From an uncultured Candidatus Nemicrothrix sp. (GTDB lineage: Bacteria; Actinomycetota; Acidimicrobiia; Acidimicrobiales; Acidimicrobilacustridaceae): 11,647 nt of DNA. Location: assembly GCA_903827085.1 (NCBI GenBank), contig CAIKHC010000179.1:1-11647 (forward strand). Reading direction: 5' to 3'. Below the pieces are notes generated by a model that saw only the letters and a list, made by a program, of their open reading frames with translations, did not search any database and was not told the origin of the DNA. The translations under genes were made by a program, and so were the position numbers. Position 1 is the first letter of the stretch. Each line of letters begins with the position of its first letter. Shown in pieces: positions 6,724 to 11,647 of this stretch.

Positions 6724-7091
6724 CACAACACCTCCGGGGCGAGCGAGACGATTCGCATGAACTTCTTGTCACGCAGCTCGCGACCGACTGGGCCGAAGAT
6801 GCGAGTGCCACGCGGAAGCAAGTTGTCATTGATCAGAACTGCAGCGTTCTCGTCGAACTTGATATAGGAACCGTCTGGACGACGCTTTTCCTTCTTGACG
6901 CGAACGACGACGCACTTGACGACGTCGCCCTTCTTGACGCCGGCGCCGGGGATGGCGTCCTTGACCGTGGCGACAAAGATGTCACCGATCGAGGCGTAAC
7001 GGCGACGCGTGCCACCAAGAACCTTGATGCAAAGAACTTCCTTCGCACCACTGTTGTCGGCAACCCGAAGTCGGGATTCTTGCTGGATCAT
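6723..7091 (-). CDS. rplN: 50S ribosomal protein L14
   Basis: The 122-residue product has the standard length of L14, one of the most conserved ribosomal proteins. It begins [18 protein letters not shown] and contains [19 protein letters not shown] (21-39), [20 protein letters not shown] (55-74), FDENAAVLI and [16 protein letters not shown]14 forms intersubunit bridges with 16S rRNA and, in other bacteria, is the binding site for the silencing factor RsfS. As the first gene of the spc part it would normally follow a promoter or gap in some genomes; here it begins inside the end of rpsQ, so it must depend on the upstream transcript or on a promoter inside rpsQ that I cannot identify. Confidence 0.98.
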   Translation of the reverse strand: MIQQESRLRVADNSGAKEVLCIKVLGGTRRRYASIGDIFVATVKDAIPGAGVKKGDVVKCVVVRVKKEKRRPDGSYIKFDENAAVLINDNLLPRGTRIFGPVGRELRDKKFMRIVSLAPEVL

Positions 7092-7366
7092 CGTGCACGC
7101 TCCAGGACATCAAGGACACGCCAGCGCTTCGTCTTCGAAAGCGGACGGGTCTCTTGCACGCGAACCTTGTCGCCGACGTTGAGATCGTTGGTCTCGTCGT
7201 GGACGTACAGCTTGTTCGTGCGCTGAACGGTCTTGTTGTAGCGAGGGTGACGCACGCGGTCGGTCACAGTGACGACTGCGGTCTTGTCCATGGACGTCGA
7301 AACGACCGTTCCCTCACGGATCTTGCGCGGATTGGCGCGCTCAGTGGCCGTAGTTTCCTCAGCCAT
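7088..7366 (-). CDS. rpsQ: 30S ribosomal protein S17
   Basis: The 92-residue product is S17, an early-assembly OB-fold protein of the small subunit body that binds 16S rRNA. After a short charged N-terminal extension of about 14 residues, the conserved part has [16 protein letters not shown] (17-32), [19 protein letters not shown] (40-58), [18 protein letters not shown] (65-82), and a short end. It is the last gene of the S10 part. The TGA stop overlaps the ATG of rplN by four bases (ATGA), which physically joins the S10 and spc gene sets in this genome. Confidence 0.97.
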   Translation of the reverse strand: MAEETTATERANPRKIREGTVVSTSMDKTAVVTVTDRVRHPRYNKTVQRTNKLYVHDETNDLNVGDKVRVQETRPLSKTKRWRVLDVLERAR

Positions 7367-7599
7367 TAGGCGTTCTCCTCGTTCTTCGACAGCGCTTCGG
7401 CTGCGGCGATCTCGCGGGTACGCAATTCAGTGTTGATTTGAGCAACATGCTTGCGGACCACGCCGAGACGTGCGGTGTTGTCGAGCTGACCGGTGACATG
7501 CTGGAAGCGAAGGTTGAAAAGTTCTTCCTTTGCCGATGCCAACTTGTCGAGCAGTTCGCCGTCGCTGACATCGCGGAGTGATTCTTTGGTCTTTGCCAT
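7366..7599 (-). CDS. rpmC: 50S ribosomal protein L29
   Basis: This 77-residue protein has the two-helix form of L29. The [19 protein letters not shown] helix (15-33) is followed by the family signature with [15 protein letters not shown] (36-50) and a second helix that ends in a charged tail. L29 lies beside L23 at the tunnel exit and contributes to the docking platform for nascent-chain factors. It overlaps both neighbours by one base (TAATG on each side), so its translation is probably coupled to rplP before it and to rpsQ after it. Confidence 0.95.
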   Translation of the reverse strand: MAKTKESLRDVSDGELLDKLASAKEELFNLRFQHVTGQLDNTARLGVVRKHVAQINTELRTREIAAAEALSKNEENA

Positions 7600-8015
7600 T
7601 AGAAGGACTCCTCACGAGCAACGAAGCGAGCCTTGATCGGCAGCTTCTGGATGGCCCGGTTGATTGCCTCGCGGGCAACCTCGGGGTCGTTGTAGGACAG
7701 TTCGAACATGATGCGACCGGGCTTGACCACGGCAACCCAACGTTCGGGGTTTCCCTTGCCAGAACCCATGCGGGTTTCGGCGGGCTTCTGAGTGACGGGC
7801 TTGTCTGGGAACACGTTGATCCAGACCTTGCCACCACGCTTGATATGACGAGTCATCGCAATACGGGCGGCCTCGATCTGACGGGCAGTGATCCAACCCG
7901 GCTCGAGTGCCTGGATGCCGTAGTCACCAAACGTGACTTCAGTTCCACCCTTGGCTTGACCCTTCATACGACCGCGCTGTTGCTTGCGGTGCTTGACCTT
8001 CTTAGGCATCAACAT
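7599..8015 (-). CDS. rplP: 50S ribosomal protein L16
   Basis: The 138-residue product matches L16 along its length. It starts [19 protein letters not shown], which follows the MLxPKR/K pattern of the family, so I prefer the ATG at 8015 over the internal ATG at 8009. Further landmarks are [20 protein letters not shown] (about 28-47), then [31 protein letters not shown] and the final ARFVARE. L16 organises the 23S rRNA elements that receive the A-site tRNA acceptor end and contacts the P-site region; the loop with [11 protein letters not shown] reaches towards the tRNA. The gene is 2 bases from rpsC and its TAA overlaps the rpmC ATG by one base (TAATG). Confidence 0.97.
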   Translation of the reverse strand: MLMPKKVKHRKQQRGRMKGQAKGGTEVTFGDYGIQALEPGWITARQIEAARIAMTRHIKRGGKVWINVFPDKPVTQKPAETRMGSGKGNPERWVAVVKPGRIMFELSYNDPEVAREAINRAIQKLPIKARFVAREESF

Positions 8016-8017
8016 GT

Positions 8018-8920
8018 TCAGTCACCATCCCCGGGACGGAAGTGCGGGGTTTCGTGGTGCTGGCGAGTTGAACGCTCGATCTCTTCTTCCTCGGCGAGCA
8101 GGCGCTCGAGCTCGGGATCGGCTTCCTTCACCAGCGGGGTTGCTTCGATGTCTTCAATCAGTTCCGAATCGGCATCGCGCTTGCGACCCGCAGCTGATGA
8201 CACAACCTTGCGGGGACGAGCGTCACCGGAAGGTTCACCAACAGCCATTGCGGCTTCGCGAGTGGCCTTGTCGTCAAGCACGCTCTTGTAGGGAAGGATG
8301 TCGCCCTTGTAGAGCCACACCTTCACGCCAATGCGGCCGTAGGTGGTCTTTGCTTCACGGAATCCGTAGTCGATGTCAGCGCGAAGCGTGTGCAACGGCA
8401 CCCGACCTTCGCGGTACCACTCGGTGCGTGACATTTCAGCGCCACCAAGACGACCCGAGCACTGCACGCGGATGCCGAGGACACCAGCCTTCTGTGCGTT
8501 CTGCACGGCGCGTTTCATGGCACGTCGGAATGCGACACGACCAGCAAGCTGATCGGCAACACCCTGCGCGATCAGAGCAGCGTCGAGTTCGGGCTGCTTG
8601 ATCTCCTGGATGTTGAGCTGCACCTTGTTGTTGCCAGAGATTTCGGTGAGGCCGGCACGGAGACGATCGGCTTCAGCACCACGACGACCGATGACGATGC
8701 CGGGACGAGCGGTGTGCACGTCGACACGAAGACGGTCGCGAGTGCGCTCGATCTCGACACGACTGATCGCGGCATGCGGCAGCTGCGTCATGAGGTAATC
8801 GCGGATCTTCCAATCCTGAATGAGATTGTCGGAGTACTCGCGACGATCGGCAAACCAACGCGACTTCCAGTCGGTGGTCACGCCGAGGCGGAACCCGTAC
8901 GGGTTGACCTTCTGACCCAT
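8018..8920 (-). CDS. rpsC: 30S ribosomal protein S3 with extended acidic C-terminus
   Basis: The 300-residue product begins with the canonical [14 protein letters not shown] type II KH domain follows, with the GIVIGRRG loop at 74-81 as the RNA-binding GxxG motif. The C-terminal S3 domain (about 110-210) includes [19 protein letters not shown] and ends with [16 protein letters not shown]3 lies at the mRNA entry side of the small subunit. The last 85 or so residues (about 215-300) extend beyond the E. coli protein (233 residues) and form a charged tail with an EEEEIE run near 277-282 and two adjacent histidines at 288-289. Mycobacterial S3 is also long, so a tail is expected in this phylum; its sequence is variable. 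The start overlaps the rplV stop by one base, and rplP begins 2 bases after the stop. Confidence 0.97.
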   Translation of the reverse strand: MGQKVNPYGFRLGVTTDWKSRWFADRREYSDNLIQDWKIRDYLMTQLPHAAISRVEIERTRDRLRVDVHTARPGIVIGRRGAEADRLRAGLTEISGNNKVQLNIQEIKQPELDAALIAQGVADQLAGRVAFRRAMKRAVQNAQKAGVLGIRVQCSGRLGGAEMSRTEWYREGRVPLHTLRADIDYGFREAKTTYGRIGVKVWLYKGDILPYKSVLDDKATREAAMAVGEPSGDARPRKVVSSAAGRKRDADSELIEDIEATPLVKEADPELERLLAEEEEIERSTRQHHETPHFRPGDGD

Positions 8921-9552
8921 CAGTCTTCCTTCCCGTCGGTCTCGACGGCTTCGTCGGCTACTGCGTCGTCAACAACCACTGCTTCTACGTGGTCATGATC
9001 GTGATCGTGATCGTGATCATCTTCGTGGTCATGATCATGATCGTGATCAGAATCTTCTTCGACCTTGCGCTCGGCCTTGGCCTGACGGCTGCGAGCAACT
9101 CGTTCACGACGGGCTTCGGCAGCAGCGCGTCCACCAGAGACACGACCGCTTGCTGCTTCGCGTTCACGAAGCTTCTCAAGATCGTCGGCGGACAAACGGC
9201 TCACGATGATCGTGATGTGACAGGTGCGCTTACGAATGCGGGTGGCGCGGCCACGAGCACGGGGGCGCCAGCGCTTGAGCGTCGGGCCTTCGTCAGCGAA
9301 ACATGCCGAGACGAACAGTTCGTCGGCGGGGATCTGGTTGTTGTGCTCGGCGTTAGCGATTGCTGACTCGAGGCACTTCAGAACAACGCGAGCGATATCG
9401 CGTTCGGCCATTTCGAGCACCTCAAGTGCTCGGGCTACCGGTAGTCCGCGGATGAGATCGAGGATCTCACGGGCCTTGTACGCCGATGAACGGACGTACT
9501 TGACCTCGGCGCGCACGCCCGGACGCTCGTTGGTCTTCGCACCGAAGGCCAT
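8920..9552 (-). CDS. rplV: 50S ribosomal protein L22 with long His-Asp-rich C-terminal tail
   Basis: Residues 1-118 are a complete L22: the [18 protein letters not shown] region (19-36), ALEVL, and the tunnel-lining hairpin with [18 protein letters not shown] (89-106) before CHITIIVS. L22 binds several 23S rRNA domains and its termini lie on the solvent side near the exit tunnel. Residues 119-210 are an extra tail. It begins with a charged, probably helical part rich in Arg, Lys and Glu (119-166). Then come four Asp-His pairs, Glu-Asp, and five more Asp-His pairs (169-188), and an acidic Val/Ala/Asp/Glu end. E. coli L22 has 110 residues; some actinobacteria have longer tails, but I do not recall a dense His-Asp block as a general feature. 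The nine histidines suggest divalent metal binding (inference). The gene overlaps rpsS and rpsC by one base each. Confidence 0.96.
   Translation of the reverse strand: MAFGAKTNERPGVRAEVKYVRSSAYKAREILDLIRGLPVARALEVLEMAERDIARVVLKCLESAIANAEHNNQIPADELFVSACFADEGPTLKRWRPRARGRATRIRKRTCHITIIVSRLSADDLEKLREREAASGRVSGGRAAAEARRERVARSRQAKAERKVEEDSDHDHDHDHEDDHDHDHDHDHVEAVVVDDAVADEAVETDGKED
8989..9048 (-). repeat. Hexanucleotide repeat encoding the Asp-His tract of L22
   Basis: Inside the 3' part of rplV, sixty bases are built from GATCAC/GATCAT-type hexamers on the coding strand, broken once by a GAAGAT unit. They encode residues 169-188 of L22. Both histidine codons occur, mixed irregularly, so selection or older divergence has altered the repeat while keeping the His-Asp pattern. 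The tract contains seven GATC tetramers, which is a by-product of the Asp-His codon pair. Such simple repeats can change length by replication slippage; here a change of six bases would keep the frame and only alter the number of His-Asp pairs. Confidence 0.9.
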
Positions 9553-9830
9553 CAGCGGCGTCCCTTCTTCTCTTGACCAGCGTGGAACCTGAAGGTTCGC
9601 GTCGGGGCGAACTCACCAAGCTTGTGGCCGACCATTGCCTCGGTGACATACACCGGGACGTGCTTGCGTCCGTCGTGGACGGCCATGGTGTGGCCAACCA
9701 TTTCGGGGATGATCGTCGAACGACGAGACCAGGTCTTGATGACCTTCTTCTCGTTCGTTTCGTTGAGTGCGTCGACCTTCTTGAGAAGATGGTCGTCGAC
9801 AAACGGACCCTTTTTGAGGCTGCGAGGCAT
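9552..9830 (-). CDS. rpsS: 30S ribosomal protein S19
   Basis: The product has 92 residues, exactly the usual S19 length. It begins [19 protein letters not shown] and carries the family core [15 protein letters not shown] (about 34-48), followed by [15 protein letters not shown] and the [12 protein letters not shown] ending. S19 sits in the head of the small subunit with S13 and touches the A-site tRNA. I chose the ATG at 9830 because it gives the canonical N-terminus and follows AGGAGAGGA at a suitable distance. A longer open frame upstream reaches 9935 but only reads back through rplB. The TGA stop overlaps the rplV ATG by one base. Confidence 0.98.
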   Translation of the reverse strand: MPRSLKKGPFVDDHLLKKVDALNETNEKKVIKTWSRRSTIIPEMVGHTMAVHDGRKHVPVYVTEAMVGHKLGEFAPTRTFRFHAGQEKKGRR

Positions 9831-9841
9831 TTCGTCCTCTC

Positions 9842-10678
9842 CTAACGCCGTGAACCGCGGGTGCGGCGACGACGGACAATGAGTTTTTGAGACGGCTTGG
9901 TCTTGTCGCGGGTACGACCTTCGGGCTTGCCCCAAGGCGACACCGGATGACGACCACCGGAGGTCTTGCCTTCACCACCACCATGAGGATGGTCGACCGG
10001 GTTCATGGCCACACCGCGGGTCTGAGGCTTAACGCCCTTCCAGCGGTTACGACCGGCCTTACCGATCTTGATGAGTTCGTGCTCGGAGTTACCAACCTCG
10101 CCGACAGTGGCGCGGCAGTCGATCGGGACACGACGCATTTCCGTGCTGGGGAGACGAAGAGTGGCGTAATCGCCCTCCTTGGCGACGAGCTGAATGCTCA
10201 TGCCAGCGCTACGCGCCATCTTGCCGCCACCACCGGGCTTGAGTTCAACGTTGTGCACGACGGTACCGACCGGGATGTAACGCAACGGAAGTGCATTACC
10301 GGGACGGATGTCGGAGCCCTGGCCGCTCTGGAGAATGTCGCCAACCTGCACACCCTTCGGGGCGAGGATGTAGCTCTTCGCTCCGTCGTGATAATGCAGC
10401 AGCGCGATACGGCAGGTGCGGTTCGGGTCGTATTCGATCGCGGCGACAGAGGCGGGAACGCCATCCTTCACGCGACGGAAGTCGACAAGACGGTAACGCT
10501 GCTTATGACCGCCGCCCTTATGACGAGCTGTCTTGCGGCCGTAACTGTTACGACCACCAGTGCGGTGCTTGGGGACGAGAAGCGACCGTTCCGGCGTGTC
10601 CTTTGTGATCTCCGCAAAATCGGAGACCGTCTGGAAACGACGGCCGGGGCTAGTCGGTTTGCGTTTACGAAGAGCCAT
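9842..10678 (-). CDS. rplB: 50S ribosomal protein L2
   Basis: The 278-residue product is full-length L2, the conserved protein needed for subunit association, tRNA binding and peptidyl transfer. The N-terminal OB-fold region has [20 protein letters not shown] (43-62). The C-terminal signature [13 protein letters not shown] lies at 225-237; His230 corresponds to E. coli His229, implicated in peptidyl transferase activity. The C-terminus is strongly basic ([14 protein letters not shown]), as usual. The ATG at 10678 gives the standard [14 protein letters not shown] start and follows TTAGGAACC, which includes the rplW stop. The same frame stays open upstream to 11257 inside rplW and rplD, but that part resembles no L2 and is incidental. 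An 11-base gap with AGGAGAGGA leads to rpsS. Confidence 0.98.
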   Translation of the reverse strand: MALRKRKPTSPGRRFQTVSDFAEITKDTPERSLLVPKHRTGGRNSYGRKTARHKGGGHKQRYRLVDFRRVKDGVPASVAAIEYDPNRTCRIALLHYHDGAKSYILAPKGVQVGDILQSGQGSDIRPGNALPLRYIPVGTVVHNVELKPGGGGKMARSAGMSIQLVAKEGDYATLRLPSTEMRRVPIDCRATVGEVGNSEHELIKIGKAGRNRWKGVKPQTRGVAMNPVDHPHGGGEGKTSGGRHPVSPWGKPEGRTRDKTKPSQKLIVRRRRTRGSRR

Positions 10679-10683
10679 GGTTC

Positions 10684-10989
10684 CTAACCCTCGAACAATT
10701 CGATGCGGTCGCCAGCGGCGAGAGTGACGAATGCACGCTTCTGGCCCGTCTGCGCACCGAAGGTTCCGGTACGACGGTTGCGCTTGCGCTTGCCATTGCG
10801 GTTGAGCGTGTTCACCTTGAGAACCTTCACGCCAAAGATCGACTCGATTGCGTCGTGGATCTCGGGCTTTGAAGCATCGGGGTGAACAACGAACGTGTAC
10901 ACGTTCGTGTCGAGAAGTGCGTAGCTCTTCTCGCTCACAACGGGACGAATGATGATGTCCCGTGGGTTCTTTTCGCGGAGATCTTTCAC
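10684..10989 (-). CDS. rplW: 50S ribosomal protein L23
   Basis: The product has 101 residues, the normal size for L23. The N-terminal region has the [14 protein letters not shown] motif (10-23). Glu20 in the SEK triplet matches the E. coli Glu18 contact used by trigger factor and signal recognition particle at the tunnel exit. The basic segment at 65-73 (NGKRKRNRR) is the rRNA-binding loop. The start is GTG, within a GTGA overlap with the rplD stop, and it is preceded by GGAGG with a 7-base spacer, so the choice is firm. The TAG stop is part of the TTAGGAA binding site for rplB, 5 bases ahead of the rplB start. Confidence 0.96.
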   Translation of the reverse strand: MKDLREKNPRDIIIRPVVSEKSYALLDTNVYTFVVHPDASKPEIHDAIESIFGVKVLKVNTLNRNGKRKRNRRTGTFGAQTGQKRAFVTLAAGDRIELFEG

Positions 10990-11606
10990 TTTGATTCCTC
11001 CACGTTCGGAAGGGTCGACTTTGTGAACACGACGACGTCGGAAACAAGAACGTCGTAGGTGTTGAGTTCAGCGGTCTCGATGATGTGGACATGGCCGAGG
11101 TTGCGGAAGCTCTTCCACGCAGCAACATCGCCACGATCGAGAACCAACAGCACCTTGCCTTCGACGCCGAGTGCGCTAAGTGCAGCAATCGCGCCCTTCG
11201 TTGAAGGAGCGTCGAACTTCCATTCGTCGACAACGATGACCTTGCCTTCAGACGCACGATCGGACAGAGCCGAACGAAGCGCGAGCTTGATCATTTTCTT
11301 CGGAGTCTTCTGGGCGTAGCTGCGTGGCTTCGGGCCGAGCGCAACGCCACCACCGATCCAGTTCGGCGAGCGAGTCGAACCAGCACGTGCGCGGCCGGTT
11401 CCCTTTTGCTTGAACGGCTTCGCACCGCCGCCCGATACCTCGGCGCGGGTCTTGGTGCTCTGCGTGCCTGAACGTCGTGCCGCAAGCTGCGCGGTCACGA
11501 CCTGGTGCATCACCGGAACATTGGGTTCGATGCCGAATGTGGTGGCATCGAGTTCAATCGAACCGGCGTCAGCGCCAGCCGGGGTCTTGACGGTCACTGT
11601 TGCCAT
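10986..11606 (-). CDS. rplD: 50S ribosomal protein L4
   Basis: The 206-residue product matches L4 in full (E. coli L4 has 201). The glycine- and arginine-rich loop at about residues 58-86, including [18 protein letters not shown], is the extended loop that reaches into the exit tunnel wall. The C-terminal globular part follows, with KVLLVLD at about 151-157 and a typical NTYDVL motif near 182. L4 binds 23S rRNA domain I, and in E. coli it also represses its own S10 operon; any such leader site would lie outside this window. I chose the ATG at 11606, which overlaps the rplC stop by one base. An in-frame GTG at 11609 would add one residue but sits closer to the AAGG-type binding site. The stop overlaps the rplW start by four bases. 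Confidence 0.97.
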   Translation of the reverse strand: MATVTVKTPAGADAGSIELDATTFGIEPNVPVMHQVVTAQLAARRSGTQSTKTRAEVSGGGAKPFKQKGTGRARAGSTRSPNWIGGGVALGPKPRSYAQKTPKKMIKLALRSALSDRASEGKVIVVDEWKFDAPSTKGAIAALSALGVEGKVLLVLDRGDVAAWKSFRNLGHVHIIETAELNTYDVLVSDVVVFTKSTLPNVEESK

Positions 11607-11647
11607 CACGCATCACCCTTCGAGTGGATCTTCACTGCGTCGCGGAT
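11606..11647 (-). CDS. rplC: 50S ribosomal protein L3, C-terminal end (partial)
   Basis: Only the last 13 codons and a TGA stop (11606-11608) lie in the window; the rest is beyond the right edge. The visible residues read IRDAVKIHSKGDA. The IRDAVK stretch resembles the final beta strand of bacterial L3, and rplC is the gene expected directly before rplD in S10 operons. L3 is an early-assembly protein of the large subunit near the peptidyl transferase centre. The stop overlaps the rplD ATG by one base (TGATG), so rplD translation is probably coupled to rplC. The call rests on gene order more than on the short peptide, but the frame is open from the window edge and matches the expected ending. 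Confidence 0.85.
   Translation of the reverse strand: MRDAVKIHSKGDA

Noticed and set aside
7578..8291. 237-codon plus-strand open frame opposite rplP and rpsC
   Set aside because: Antisense shadow of two conserved genes, with Ser/Arg-rich low-complexity content and no binding site of note.
8989..9048. Cluster of seven GATC sites as a methylation or replication control element
   Set aside because: The GATC tetramers follow from the Asp-His codon pair; Dam-type control is not expected in an actinobacterium and the tract lies within a coding region.
8989..9048. Short direct repeats as a CRISPR array
   Set aside because: The units are six bases with no spacers and encode a continuous protein segment.
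8989..9366. Plus-strand open frame beginning with a very hydrophobic Val/Ile/Met stretch, like a membrane segment
   Set aside because: The hydrophobic stretch is the reverse complement of the His-Asp codons of L22 (GATCAC reads as Val/Ile codons), so it is an artefact of the repeat.
9887..10687. 266-codon open frame on the plus strand opposite rplB
   Set aside because: It is the antisense shadow of a GC-rich, strongly conserved gene; the protein has no recognisable family and rplB explains the DNA fully.
10679..11257. Open frame extending rplB upstream to give 471 residues
   Set aside because: The added part is read out of phase through rplW and rplD, is Arg/Ser-rich and resembles no L2; the ATG at 10678 gives the canonical N-terminus.

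Overview
The window holds the left and central part of a bacterial ribosomal protein gene cluster, the fused S10-spc cluster plus secY, adk, map and infA. Every gene lies on the minus strand, so transcription runs from position 11647 towards 1. I recognise 24 genes. The two at the edges are partial: the last codons of rplC (L3) at the right edge and the first 52 codons of infA (IF1) at the left edge. I see no mobile element, phage gene, CRISPR array, tRNA or rRNA. The DNA is moderately GC-rich, and the rpsE-rpmD-rplO-secY-adk-map-infA order is typical of Actinobacteria. A long L22 tail, a zinc-type short S14 and the form of the L15 and adenylate kinase ends also fit that phylum. I infer an actinobacterium, perhaps class Acidimicrobiia. 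The phylum is fairly safe; the class is a guess from protein flavour and was not tested by tree or search.

In transcription order: (1) 11647-7088 is the S10 part: rplC end, rplD, rplW, rplB, rpsS, rplV, rpsC, rplP, rpmC, rpsQ. (2) 7091-3064 is the spc part: rplN, rplX, rplE, rpsZ (zinc S14), rpsH, rplF, rplR, rpsE, rpmD, rplO. It joins the S10 part through a 4-base ATGA overlap between rpsQ and rplN, so no promoter or terminator separates them. (3) 3023-298 holds secY, adk and map: the membrane translocon channel, a nucleotide kinase and the enzyme that removes the initiator methionine. (4) 297-157 is the only sizeable gap (141 bases), with a plausible promoter, followed by infA. Thirteen of the 23 gene junctions overlap (TGATG, TAATG, ATGA or GTGA), and the other gaps within rplC-map are 2 to 40 bases. 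This is one polycistronic unit built for translational coupling.

The genes are housekeeping and most proteins are of standard length. I do not see a new multi-gene system. Two features stand out. First, infA has no ATG, GTG or TTG that could start it: its reading frame is closed by a stop upstream and IF1 homology begins exactly at a CTG codon 8 bases after an AGGAG ribosome binding site. An initiation factor gene with a non-standard start suggests self-regulation like that of infC. Second, L22 carries a C-terminal tail of about 90 residues containing nine His-Asp units, encoded by a hexanucleotide DNA repeat; this could bind metal beside the polypeptide exit. Smaller points are a hairpin directly before the secY ribosome binding site, a long acidic S3 tail, and Cys4 zinc motifs in S14, L24 and adenylate kinase.
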